This document shows positions 43,726-55,676 of a DNA stretch of 64,000 nt, piece by piece. The first letter of the stretch is position 1. Each line of letters opens with the position of its first letter. The stretch lies in contig OX485804.1 in the NCBI GenBank assembly GCA_950295325.1, positions 67,310,033-67,374,032 on the forward strand. The letters run 5' to 3'. This DNA is from Polytrichum commune (Eukaryota; Streptophyta; Polytrichopsida; Polytrichales; Polytrichaceae). The position numbers were made by a program, and so were the translations under genes. The notes under the pieces are model-generated. The model was given only the letters and a program-made list of their open reading frames with translations. It was not told the origin of the DNA and did no database searches.

Positions 43726-45272
43726 CTAAGAAAATTCTAAGTTTTTCCTTTTGTGAATATAAATTACCCTATATTTTCCCGCACGTTGTTTTCTAATATT
43801 ATCGCAATGAACTCCCCGAGTTAATTTCATAGTGACCCAAGGACGTCATTTAGGTTTCCAATGAAGAGTCCACCCCCGGGGATATGATTCCTCAAAAGCA
43901 CTTGCATACGCACTATGAAATTAAACCCCCTATATATGAGAAGTTTATAGAGAAGAAAAAATGAATGTGTACTAATGATAGGCTAGAATATGGACTCATG
44001 TATTTATACTAAGCTCTTCGTATTTATATGATAAAGGCCTCCACTACCTATACAAAACATGAACTATTGATCAAATAGACCTTTATTACACATAAAATCC
44101 ACTTTCACTTTATGGTGAGAAAGTCATTGACCACGTTTTCTTTCATAGCACGCAATTCAACAATTGTATCAAACAAACATAGACAAGAGCACAATAACTT
44201 AGCCACAATCCAGAAAGAGCAAAACACACGGAGCACGTGCTTGCTCCAGAAGCCTCTAGTTTTTAAGTACCTAGAACCCAAATGCAAACCCTAACAAAAA
44301 CATACGTGGTAGTCATTGAGGACTTTGACCATATGACAACAATGGATGAAACTAAGACCTTTTATTGGCATTATTTTCTCTAAACCTTAAGGGCCCCTTT
44401 TGTACATCCACCTTTACTCCAAATTCTTTAAAATCTTTTAAATGTACACTAGAGAAAGAATATAACCCCTCCCTTACGTACACTATGTATGCTAATGCCT
44501 CAAATAATGCCCCCTTCTTACACTCACGTCACTTCATATGTGTTATGAAGAGTCCCCCCCCCCCCCCCCTCCCTTGAGTTCAGGAGGACATCTATGACTA
44601 AGAAAAGTCAAATGAGCTTCGTGACTTTGAACATTTTTATATATGCTCTAGTTCATTTAATCTTAATATCATTGTGCACATAACGTATTTGTTATTCAAA
44701 TGTATTGTACACTATGTACGCTAATGCCTCAAGTAATACCCCTTTCTAACTTTCACAAAAGTTTGTGCGTGGTATGAAGAGTTCACCCACTAGGTGGCCC
44801 AACCCATGATAAGTATCAAGCCAAGCCTCTTTCCACTAACCCCCTAGTTGTTGCCATCGGTAACCCATAGTTGGGAGCAACATTTTGAGCTTGAGGATTG
44901 GGAAGAGAACATGGTTTTACCATTGAATAAAACCATGTGATTCAAAGTATTTGAAGCTCATTTGAGTATCAAAACAACTTCAATGAATCCCAAATAAATA
45001 AATAAATAAGTTGTATGTTGTTGTAAAAGTCTTTTTGGGTGAACAAGAGTGCACACATATTGTTTTCGAAGGGCCAAGATAACCAACTCTCCTCCCTTCC
45101 CTCCCTACCAATGTGTATGTTTGATAAATTTCATTTGACGTTCAACTTCAAATCCAAAGTGTCACGTGATGTTTTTTAAAACAAAATAAAATGTCAATTG
45201 ACATGTACATTTGATTTTAAAATGTTGCCTCAACATTGGATTACACAAAATTTCAAACAACCAATACTATAA
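43726..45272. other. No gene; copy of a dispersed repeat
   Basis: From about 43917 (CACTATGAAATTAAACCCCC) to about 44570 (ATGAAGAGTCC plus a long C run) lies a minus-oriented copy of the repeat also seen at 18.5-19.9, 48.1-48.7 and 51.0-51.4 kb. Just before it, 43830-43875 carries one end of the same family (AGTGACCCAAGGACGTC ... AATGAAGAGTCCACCC). Nothing coding is seen. Confidence 0.5.
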
Positions 45273-45850
45273 CTAATAAAAATATGTGCTTGATTTGTAA
45301 ACAAAAAACCATTGATTGAGTATAAGTATCCTTTGCTGTGGCATATTTCTCCAAATGTTACAGATGGTAGACCAATCCATTGCATCCACTACAAACCCAT
45401 AAAGAGGGACCCGCATAAGAGCATAGAGGGTCTTCAAGTTCAACCTATTGTGCAAGTGGCTTTTGATTGCATTTTGCTTTGAAAAATCTCGCTCACAAAT
45501 AGCTATACTTCATAGAATGAGTATAACCTTTTGCCAAAGCTGCGTAAGTTTAGGCCAATTTGTATGCCACTCCAAAATGCTACCACATACACGCCAAGCC
45601 TCAAACATTACCAATGTCGAAGTGTTTCCATGAATTCCAAAATTTCTCCCTTACACACGTCACTTTCTTTTGCAATTAATTGAAACTTCAACAACATCCT
45701 TTTGAGCCATAATTCAGTATTCGTGATTCGATCACTATCATCACTTGGATAATGACGAGGGTTGGAAAATTTGGCTGCATTGAAAACTGGAAGGTTTGGA
45801 AAATGATCGTTCAAAGCATGAATTACTTTTTGCACATAAGCTCCATCCAA
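45273..45850 (-). pseudogene. Decayed hAT transposase C-terminus
   Basis: The minus-strand pieces 45608-45850 and 45273-45455, joined by reading across stops, resemble the end of hAT transposases: LPVFNAAKFSNPRHYP, then a WPKLTQLW region, then LKTLYALMRV at the dimerisation (hATC) domain. Several stops and frameshifts are present. The catalytic core is not seen, and no terminal repeats frame it. Its sequence does not resemble the hAT relic at 57.4-62.4 kb. Confidence 0.5.
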
Positions 45851-46740
45851 GAGCTCGCATTTGCAATTGTCATGGGATATGTTTTCAAAGACGTTTGTAG
45901 CCCATTACATAGTTCTCCAACTGGCATGGGATTTATTTGAGTTGCTTACTAGTACAAGTCACTTCAATTTCTAAAATGTCAATTGACATGTCAATTTTTT
46001 CTTCACACGTCACAATACATGTCAAATCTTAAAACATGTCTGTCAATTAACATGCTCTTTTTTATTTCAGCAAGTTTTTGCATGTCAAATGCCAAAAACT
46101 TGCAAAAACTTTCTCTAAAATACACACTGCTCCCTACCCCACCCAACGAGCACCAACCTCTCTTCTTCAAGTCCCTAGTGACCTTATTTGCTTATTTGGC
46201 ATAGGAATAAAGCCTTATTTCAATTCTCTTTCAAAAAAAGTAAAAAATGAAATAAACAAAAGAGGGGTACGCTTGTATTGTATTCGAATTCTCGCCCCTA
46301 TAAAGTTCACAAACAAATATATGAGAAAAATATAAGTCTTTAGAAAATGTAGTCCTTGTATTGTGTTCAATAAGTGGTAGCTTTTCATTACAACATGTGC
46401 ATAGAAGATGATATAGATATGCACGTGCAGACACGGCTGTCCATGAAGATCGAGACTCCGAAGATGCCGGAAGTAGCAGCCAAGTGCAGATGAGATGTGA
46501 AATAGGCCACGGGGGCAATCCACTTTTATGTGATGGCTTGTGGATGGGGCTGCCTAACTTATGTACTCATAGAAAACATGCGTCCGGAACAACACGCTTT
46601 TGAACAACACACTTTCAAAATCAACACGACCATGGAAATGGACATAAAACAACGTAAAACTGTGAAGCTTTGGACTCGGTCATCATGTCGATGTTACAAT
46701 TTTGTTGTTTAGATTTGAGACATCTTTTTTGGTACTCTAA

Positions 46741-47344
46741 GGGCCACTTCACACACAAGGTTGAAGGCCCTTGACCATGGCAATGTAAGAGCTCTCATTG
46801 GTTGAAAAGGCGGAGACCGTCCAAGTTCACTTCACACTAGGAGGTGAAGGCCTAAAGGCCCAAAGAAAAGTTCGTGGATGAAAAGCCTACATAGAGTCCT
46901 ACATGGCTGGTTGTGGATAAGGGTGCATGGTCTACCGGAATTTGCGTCAAACCCACCTCCAAGAGGTGGGCTTGACACAAATTCCAAGAGACCATGACTT
47001 TTTTAATAATTTTTTCCAGCAGGACAGATTTCAGGACAGACTACATGGCAAATTCCAAGACAGATGCCAAGACAGACAAACACCACCAAGTAATTATCTT
47101 AAATTGATAAACTTGGAGACATATTATATTAAACCAAATCCTCCCCTCTTTTTTCCGCCAACAAAATATGCAATGGTCCCGCAACATGGTTCATTCTCAC
47201 TTCACACGTGACTTCACACTATGCTTGAGGGCCCAAGACTGCATAAAATGGCTTTCCCAACACCCATGGTACGGCCTTTGGATGAGAGTCAAGGGTCCTC
47301 ACCATTACAAGGTCACGGCTCTTGGCTCATGTGTGAAGTGGCCC
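46741..47344. mobile_element. PIF/Harbinger-like MITE (GGGCCACTTCACACAC family), copy 2
   Basis: Starts GGGCCACTTCACACACAAGG and ends GTGTGAAGTGGCCC, with TAA outside both ends (46738-46740, 47345-47347). It shares terminal and subterminal sequence (CTCTCATTGGT, AAAAGGCGGAG, GTCACGGCTCTTGGCTC) with the copy at 13882-14362 but has a different, longer centre. Non-coding. Confidence 0.8.
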
Positions 47345-47347
47345 TAA

Positions 47348-50300
47348 AGAATGGTATTATTATCAACGTATGCGATCTTATGATTGTAGACACTTCCAAC
47401 TTCACATATGGTTTTCACTGTTGGATCACAATGGGAACTTCAATACAAGCATAGGAGATGTGGGTAACATATATGTTCTACGATGATGAAAATCGTCTTG
47501 CGTCACTTCAAATTGTGTAAATCTACCTTGGAGGTAGTTTGGTTGATTCTTTCATAGATGTGGGATTATTGTTCAGTATAATTGTATTGGGCAAAAAGTG
47601 TGTTGTATAATACCGTATAATACCATTTGTATTACACATAGCATGCGATCAGACGTAACCTTTGATTCATGACATGCCAAACATTTACAATACGAAGATT
47701 TGTTGCCCTCCGGCTTGAATATGACCTCAAAGTGATTCCATGATTTACATTTGTTCTTTCCCATCGTTGGTACACACAAGGTGACCTCACCACTCACTGC
47801 AGACAAAATGATAAAGAAACCACGGAGTTTGTATTATAGATATATCAATTACACAAATATAGATGGATTTGAGGGTGGTATAACACCATGGGTATTTTAC
47901 CGAAATTAATTATTCACACCAATATATGAGTTGTGTTGTCCAATCATCAGATGCTTGTAGTGCTTGGCTCCTCCAATTGGTATTTGCAATTCGATCAAAT
48001 TATCATTTCAACTTTCAAAATTAAAGTTTCAGGAGATGAACAAGTTATAAGATATCAAACATAGTGATCTCTCTCTCTCTCTCTCTCTTCAAGTGATCAC
48101 ATGGGACATCATGGTTTAGGGTAATTTTGTTTTGTCTAGTGTGTACTTTAAAAAGGCTACTAAGAATTATAAAGTAAAGGTAGATGTACAAAGGAGGGTT
48201 CTAAGTTTTAGTTAAAAGATTGACAATACATGGGCTAGTTTCATCCAACTCACATTTTCATCCATTATTGTCATATAGTAAAAGTCCTCATTAACTGCTA
48301 CATCCATTCTATTTGGGGTTTGCATTTGGGTTCTAGATATTTACATACTAGAGGCTCTTGGAGCGCTTATGGGCTCCCTTGTGTTTTGCTCTCTAAATTG
48401 TGCTAAGCTAATATGCTATTATCTTTGTTTGTTTGATGCATTTGTTGAGATACATGCTATGGATGAAAAGATATTCAATGACTTTCTCATTGGAGAGTGA
48501 AAGTGGATTTTATATGCAAAAATAGCCTATTTAATTCATAATTTATGTTTTGTACATGTAGTGGAGGCATTTATCACATTGAATTGATGATCTAAGTATA
48601 AATACATGAGTCCATTTTCTAGTGTGCCAATAGTAAGTATACATTTGTTCTCCTCTGTAAATTTCTTGTATATAGGGGGTTTAATTTCATAGTGACCCAC
48701 ACACGTCATTTAGGTTTCCAATGAAGAGTCCACCCATTGGGGCATTAAACAAAGCTATAAAGCTTTATTTTGATACAAAGCTAAAAGCCTATACAAATAC
48801 TTTGAAACCACAAGTCAACAAAAATAAATGTCTCTTAACATTGTGATAATAAATACTCAAAATAGTGTGAAACATCATTTAATTAACGTGAAGCAATAAA
48901 TTGCACACATCAATCTAGAAATTGATATTGAAGTATATTTGAACAAACCACTTGCCCAAAAATAATAAGGAATTTGCACTTTTGGGGACAAAAACATCAA
49001 ATGACAACAAAGAAAGCAACAACACTACAACCACAAGTTTGAAAGCTTGTATTCCATGTTCACCAACCACCATAATTGTGTAGTTTTGGGATCTAGTGGA
49101 AGTCATATTGGCGGTTGGAATTGTCCAAAAGTCATGCATAAATCCAAATATACTTAAATCCTACCTAAGGCGTTGTGGAATGAAATCTCCATTTCTCAAG
49201 TCTTATAGATACCACTCCAATTATAAATGTCCCATCCTAGGGGGTGGACTCTTCATTGCAAACATAAATAACGTGTATGGGTCACTATGAAATTACCCCC
49301 CCGCTCTCCTTATACAAACAATGTATAGAGATAGAACAAAGATGTTTGTACTAAGTGTAGGCTAGAAATCGGATATGTGTATTTATAATAGCCTTTTGTA
49401 TTAATGTGATAAATGCCTCCACGACAAATATAAAATATAAAATATAAAATAAATAGGCATTTATCACATATAATATCCATTCCAACACTCCAATTGGAAA
49501 GTCATTGTACCATTTTGTTACATATTGGCGGTTACAATCCCCTAAAACTTCCGGTTAATGCTTGAAAACATGCCCTGGACACTACCTACCAGCTCATGTT
49601 TTTGGCCCAATCGGCCAACTTACGGAGGTCATTTCCACAATATAAGCGTGGATCTACCATCTCTAACCTCCTACCAGCCTACATTTCGGGCCATTCTGAC
49701 CACTTTCATATTTCCAACCAGCTCACGTTTTTGGTCAGATCCGCCAACTTCTGGAGGTGGTTTTTGCAAACCGAGTCCAGGTTTGACCTCTCTAACATTC
49801 TACCAACCTATGGTACATTGTTTTATGTCATTCTAAGTACTTGCTTTGGACGTCCTCTCATAAGCATCACGTCTGCGCATACCCACCCATTCTACATTCG
49901 AATGCACTCCTTGGTACTACATCACAAGTTGTCTGATGCACATTTTCAATAGCACATTCAACTCTTTCGTCTTGTCAACACTAGGACTATGTTAGCTTCC
50001 AAGAAGGTTTGTGGTAGGAGAACACCAACAATGAATCTACTCTTCAAATACCTCTTTCAACACTTTACTGCTTGTTTTTCCAGGATTGTGGTTTTGTCCA
50101 GACTGCAATACACTTCCAAATTGCCACCCGTCCAGATCTAAAACTCACAAGCATACATATCTTCTCTAAGAGTCTAAGCCATCTCCGCATATGTGTACTA
50201 AGAGAGCCAAAAGGCTCTAGGACCATCCTTATATATTTCAAAACAACTACCACTAGGTGGATCAACTTGGTAGGTTGCCAACCTGTCAAAACACTGCAAC

Positions 50301-51985
50301 TAGCTGTCCTGACGCGTTCTTGCCCTCTGTCCAGTTCATGACCAGCTGGCACACTGAGGTCATAAAAAACAATCAACTAATAAAAGACTCCCAATGTCAT
50401 GTTAATAACTTTGGACCTACAAGTCATTTTATGATCACCTGAGTTACTAACACCAAATACTTACTACTACTGAATAGACAGTTCAGTAATAAAACATTAA
50501 AAACCAACCAGTGGACGTTCTAACAATTTATTGCATCAAGGGTAAATTTGACGTCAACTAGTAAACTAGCATTTTTTGCCCTTTTGACAATTTGTGACCA
50601 ACTAGGCAGTTTTTGACAGCTTAAAACACAATGCTAAATTCTACCTTAACACATTTTTCATCCATAATCTAGGATTTAAGTATATTTGGATTATGCATGA
50701 GTTTTGGACAATTCCAACCGCCAATACAAGATACGCTATATCGCAAAACTACACAAATATGGTGGTTGGCCAGTGAATGGAATACAAACATTTGAAGTTG
50801 TGGTTGTTGTGGTTGTTGTGATTTGGTTTGTATTGTTGTTGTTTGATGTTTTGGTCCCCACAAGTGCACATCCCCTAGTATTTTTGGACAAGTAGTTTGT
50901 CCAAGTATACTTAAATGTTAGTTCATAGCATGTAATCAACAAATGCGTCAAACAAACAAAGACAAGAGCACAATAGCTTAGCGACAATCTGGAGAGAAAA
51001 ACTCAAGGAGCCCATGACGGCTCCAAGAGCCTCTATTTTGTAAAAGACCTAGGACTAAAATGTAAACCCTAACAAAATGGATAGGGAAGTCGTTGAGGAC
51101 TATTACCATATTGAAATGGATGAAATGGATGAAATCGTGAATTGGATGAAACCAACACATTTATTGTCAAGAGAATTCCTCTAAACCTCACGGCCCCCTT
51201 TTGTACATCTACATGTACTTCAAATCCTTAACAACCTTTTTGAATGTACACACTTGAGAAAACTATAACCTCTCCTTTATGTATACTATGTATTCTAGTG
51301 CCTCAAATAATACCCCTTCTAACATTCTGTTAGTTCGTACATGGCATGAAGAGTCCACCCCCCCCCCCCCCCGCTCCCCACCCCACCCCACCCCACAGGG
51401 CATCATGAATTTCTCTAGTTTTACGAGTATCCGCATGTTGAATGCACAACGCGGAATGAAGAATGCTATTTGATTTTCTATTATTTCAAAGATGACGATA
51501 GGATGCCACATTCTTCTGAAAATCAGAGATAGGTCATAAGAGAGGAGCTATCTTGATAGATTTGTTGACAACAACATAGGTTGCATTCGTGACCTCTAAT
51601 GCAGAGATGACAATAACCCGCCGAACCACGTTGCTTCATTAGCCTTTTTTTTCCCCTTTTTTTTTCCTTCAAGTTTTTGTTCTAAAGGGAGAAAGAATTC
51701 ACCTGACAATTTGCCCCCATGAAAGCCACTTAAAAAACAGTGCCGGGCCTGTTATCAAAAGTGTCATGCGGCCATAGGGGCATGTTGTGAATCCGGATGG
51801 AGGCACTACTTGTAGTAGTTGGACCAACCAAAATGGGGAAGAAGGAGGCGCGGCTTTGACTGCCACTAACTTATGCCACTCAGGCAAACAGACAAAACTT
51901 TTGACCCACTCGCTCACTCGCCCCTCCCTCAAATCAATGCTCGGAACTAACCTCTGTGCGCTCCAGTACTCGAATGTGAGCGGGC
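47348..51985. other. No gene; several dispersed-repeat copies
   Basis: The region 48100-48740 is a plus-oriented copy of the 18.5/44-kb repeat, ending TTTAATTTCATAGTGACCC ... AATGAAGAGTCCACCC. The region 49236-49500 is an inverted end of the same family (GGGTGGACTCTTCATTGC ... GTCACTATGAAATTA). The region 50960-51365 is a further minus-oriented partial copy ending ATGAAGAGTCCACC plus a C run. Nearly the same ~130 bp (CCACCATA..., GGACAATTCCAACCGCCAAT) occurs at 48990-49150 and, inverted, at 50690-50860. A CT microsatellite lies at 48069-48088. No coding region is supported. Confidence 0.5.
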
Positions 51986-52220
51986 TCAACAATTTCCACG
52001 TATAAGTAGCCGAACCACATCCTCAGCAGATCAAAGTTGCAGCTCCATATCCTTGACTCATGTGCTGAATGGGTAGTGCAAGCATTCAAGTTTGAAGGAT
52101 TCAGCTCCACAAGTGTGCTAATTGCAGTTCTAGTTGCAGTATTCATCGCCGGTTTCGGAAGCTGGATAGTGATTGGTGGTGGAATAAGGATCTGTTTCTT
52201 TCTTTATGATCGACTCATAT

Positions 52221-52228
52221 TGACGTGG
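52221..52228 (+). promoter_or_regulatory. TGACGTGG motif, first copy
   Basis: TGACGTGG combines a TGACG (TGA-type bZIP) core with ACGTGG (G-box/ABRE-like) core. It lies about 450 bp upstream of the dioxygenase ATG and is preserved in both units of the duplication. Function is inferred from motif only. Confidence 0.4.
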
Positions 52229-52505
52229 TGGCGCACAAACCCAGCAGTTCAGAAAAAACCTTACATTGCTCCCGCAACGACAGATTGTGCAGACAGTTGA
52301 GAAGGGTGGGATACGGTCCCAACTCGATCATCGAGAAGGGTGGACTTCTATTTCTTTTCGGGAATTGCTTTTGGATGCTCCAGAAGTACTGTATTGGTTG
52401 CAGCCCGGTTGCAGTATTCATCAAAAGTGGTTTTTGAAGCTAGAAAGTGACCAGCCACCGGTGATTGGTTCCGAAGGATCTGCTTCTTTCGTTATCGATT
52501 CATAT

Positions 52506-52513
52506 TGACGTGG
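52506..52513 (+). promoter_or_regulatory. TGACGTGG motif, second copy
   Basis: The same octamer 285 bp downstream of the first and about 160 bp before the ATG, in the second unit of the tandem duplication. Confidence 0.4.
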
Positions 52514-52674
52514 TGGTGCAGAGATTCAGCGGTTCGAAGAAACCTTATTACTCCCGAACCGAAAGGTTGTGAATTACTGAAAAGGATACTCCTGGAATTC
52601 GATTTCAAATCGATCTGATCGAGAAGGGCGAACTATTCAATTTTGCTTAGTGAAATTCCTTTTGGGAAGAAGCT

Positions 52675-55600
52675 ATGGCGGAATCGATGCTTATGTCGCG
52701 ATCAAAGATCTTCATCCCGAAAGTGACGATTCCCGCGTGGGGATCTCCACGGGAGGCAAACACCAGTACTTTCCCTGACCCGATCTCCACACCTCGCTCC
52801 TACTTCGCCTCATTGACACCCCCATCCTCTCCGTTTTCGGGAAGCAGCCCTCGCCAGCTCACCACCACCCCGAGGGGCGGGGTAGCATCATGCATGTCTC
52901 CCTCAATTTCCCGAATACCATCATCAACGTCGAGATTGGAACAGCAGCGGCGAAGGCCGGGTGTTTCGGATGCGTTTGTGTGGCCGACCCAGCAGCGGCC
53001 AACAATAAGCCACGACGATTTTACGGCCCTGGAGATTCCCACGGTTGATTTGGCGCGACTGCATGAGGCAACAAATTCTAGTGCGCAAGATTATGAGGAG
53101 GTAAGGAAGCAGATCGTGTGTCAAGTCCGAGACGCGTGCCGCGACTGGGGTTTCTTCCATGTTGTGAACCATGGTGTCCCGGCTGAGCTTCTGGACCGAG
53201 TGCAAAAGCAGGCCCGGCGATTCTTCTCCCTTCCCAAAGATGAGAAGCTCAAGGTGCAAAGAGATGCGGGAAGCATCACAGGGTATGGCCATGCGGCTGT
53301 CAAGCCGACGGACAGCCAGCCGTGGTCGGAGGGCTTCTATCTCGCCAACGACTCAACAGTTGACAAGTTTGCTCAGATTTTATGGCCGCATGGCAACAAC
53401 CAGGATTTCAGGTGAGTTTAAGATTTCTCAAGTTTGGGATCCACATACTCACAATGTTCTCAAGACAAGTCACCAAAGGTTTAGCCCTCCGTTTTGTCTA
53501 GATCAGAAAGAATCGAACCACTTGTAACGTTCTTGGACAAATCACAACGCACCTTCTTCAGTCTGAATCTGAGAGTTTTGGCGCACAAAGGTAGTGGAGG
53601 TTGAATGGTTGGCAAGTTTTTCTTTACTTTGAGAAAGATCAGACAGTCAAGTTGAACGGATCCACACTGTTGCAGCTCTACGCACTACATGACGGGCGAG
53701 AGGAGAGTGTGATAACGAGCTGCTCATCGTCCACCCTCCTCTCGTCCGTTATGGACATAATCGGTCTGCTCGTGGATATAACGGTAGGCTAAACATGAAA
53801 TGTATTCCGTGTGGATAGAAAAGCGCAAAAGAATTGTTGGAAGTGAGCTCCACTTGGATGAACAATCGGTTATTGTAACTTGTGCATGTACACTCAATTT
53901 GAGCATTATTAGTTGAAGAATGTTGTGAATTACCAGAAATTTTCACTTGGTTATAGACTTTAAGTTCATAATGTAGAAATTTTTGGTTTTCACCACTACC
54001 CAAATGTTTACAAGGTCATCCGACCCAAAAAAGAGAGAGGGGCAGCTTTCTAAGGTGTAGGGAGTGGACTTAAATGACCCCAAAGAAGATGAGTAGACAC
54101 CTAAGCGTGTTCTACTTTGCCAACATTCTAAGTCGACTAAATATTTATATAATCCAAAACATTTGGACTCGACAAAAAGTAAGTAGATTGGGCACATGTG
54201 ATCCAAGCAAGCCTTGCCAAATAGGTCGATAATGCATCTTCATCCCATCCCACCTGTAGTTGTTGAAGGACAACATTTTGTTCCTCCCAAATAGACCCGA
54301 TAGTCATTCTCCTAAAACAGAGCTCGAGGGATGCCAGCATTTTTAAGTGCTAGACGGCTGTGCTACCGATTTTAATTACAGTGTTTTCTCGTTGTTGCAG
54401 TAACTCATACAGGGAGTACAATGAGATGGTTGAAAACTTGGCCAAGAACCTCATGTCGATCATCATCGAGGGCTTGGAAGTGAATGCGGAGCACTTTGTC
54501 AAGTATCTGAACAACAGCTCTGGTCTTTTACGATGGAACCATTATCCGCCATGCCCTCAACCCCACAAGACTCTGGGAATGTCGGCTCACACAGACTTCA
54601 ACCTATTGACAGTGTTGCACCAAGGAGAAATTGGAGGATTGCAAGTGGAGAAAGATGGCAAATGGATTGCTGTTAGACCTCGAAATGATGCTCTGGCTAT
54701 CAACATCGGTGATACTTTACAGGTAAGAAATCGTATCTTCACAGATTAATTTGTTACGATTTATACATATAAATTATCCAAGAGAGTCACTTCACGTCAA
54801 ACCATCTTTCACTGAAAGTTTAAACTTCCCACTTTTAAGCACCATAGGTTACAATTACAGGATCCGCCAAAGAGTTATCTGCTAAAGTAGGAGAGTATTG
54901 AGTGATAAACAAATTTGTTGTGCGATGATAAGCTGGTCTAACAGCATTAAGCTTTGTGAGCTTGTTCCTTTAGTATCTAAACTCAAGGAATCAATCTCCA
55001 AGAAGCTGGGTCCTAGAAATGAATGCTAAGCATAATCAATGGAAAAAATCCTATTAGTCTTCACCCCATTATCAGCCTATCCTAAGACATAAAATATTCA
55101 CATGTTCTCATATCAAAATCACAAAGTACTGTAGAACCTTGGTCCCATGGAACGATGTTATGAAGCTTAATACTGCAAAGTGATGCACGATTCAACACCT
55201 TAGGTTCCGAAAGGTAATTCCATGTAGGAATCGATAGGTCTGAACCAATGTGACCCTGATATTCATAATTAAATGTCAAACCAAATAGTACACACAAGAA
55301 TGTTTACAGTAACTCATAACCCGTCTTGTTTAAACTAAAGGTTTCATATGGTTCGGTTGCTGGTTTTCAGGTTCTCACAAACGGTCTATACAAGAGCGTT
55401 CCCCACCGAGCAGTTGTGAACCGGAATCAGGCACGGATATCGTTGGCCTACTTCTTCGCGCCCAATCTGGAGGCGGAAGTAGTTGCTTGTCCAGAACTCA
55501 TCAAAGCAGACAAGGGGGAGCACTATAAACACTACACTCTGAAGGAGTATCTGGCAGTGAAGCGAGGCCAGCTGCTCAACACCCTCGACCACTTTGCACT

Positions 55601-55676
55601 TCAGCCCCTCTTGCGCACGTTAGCACTTCCTCTTAGATCACCGCCTCGGATTCCAGTTGCAACTCGATTCGCATGA
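52675..55676 (+). CDS. 2-oxoglutarate/Fe(II)-dependent dioxygenase (GA20-oxidase-like DOXC class), three exons
   Basis: Exons are 52675-53411, 54401-54722 and 55371-55676. Both introns are GT-AG (CAG/GTGAGT..TTGCAG; CAG/GTAAGA..TTTCAG), and the frame is continuous for 454 residues. A Ser/Pro-rich N-terminal ~100 residues is followed by FVWPTQQRP, the DIOX_N domain (about 118-235, with CRDWGFFHVVNHGVP), and the catalytic jelly roll. Iron ligands are H309, D311 (SAHTDF) and H365 (VPHRAV); R375-x-S377 (RIS) binds 2-oxoglutarate. The enzyme would couple 2-oxoglutarate decarboxylation to oxidation of a small molecule. The WP-x4-RP motif, YPPCPQP, LLTVLHQ..GGLQV and the two-intron layout recall gibberellin 20-oxidases, but the substrate cannot be fixed. 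All catalytic residues are present, so it looks functional. At 454 aa it is longer than the usual ~350-380. Confidence 0.9.
53412..54400 (+). other. Intron 1 of the dioxygenase gene
   Basis: 989 bp with donor GTGAGTTT and acceptor TCGTTGTTGCAG, splitting a codon after its second base. Open frames inside it are not genes. Confidence 0.85.
54723..55370 (+). other. Intron 2 of the dioxygenase gene
   Basis: 648 bp with donor GTAAGAAA and acceptor GCTGGTTTTCAG, falling between codons, after the NIGDTLQ motif and before VLTNGLYK. Confidence 0.85.

Larger units (their letters stand above)
52129..52670 (+). repeat. Imperfect ~285-bp tandem duplication upstream of the dioxygenase
   Basis: GTTGCAGTATTCATC at about 52133 recurs at about 52410. 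CATATTGACGTGGTGG at 52216 recurs at 52501, and later landmarks (CCTTA...CTCCCG, GATC...GAGAAGGG) follow in the same order. The second unit ends at the start codon of the dioxygenase gene. Confidence 0.75.

Noticed and set aside
52037-52300. 87-codon small membrane protein upstream of the dioxygenase
   Set aside because: The frame overlaps the promoter tandem duplication and is not preserved in the second unit.
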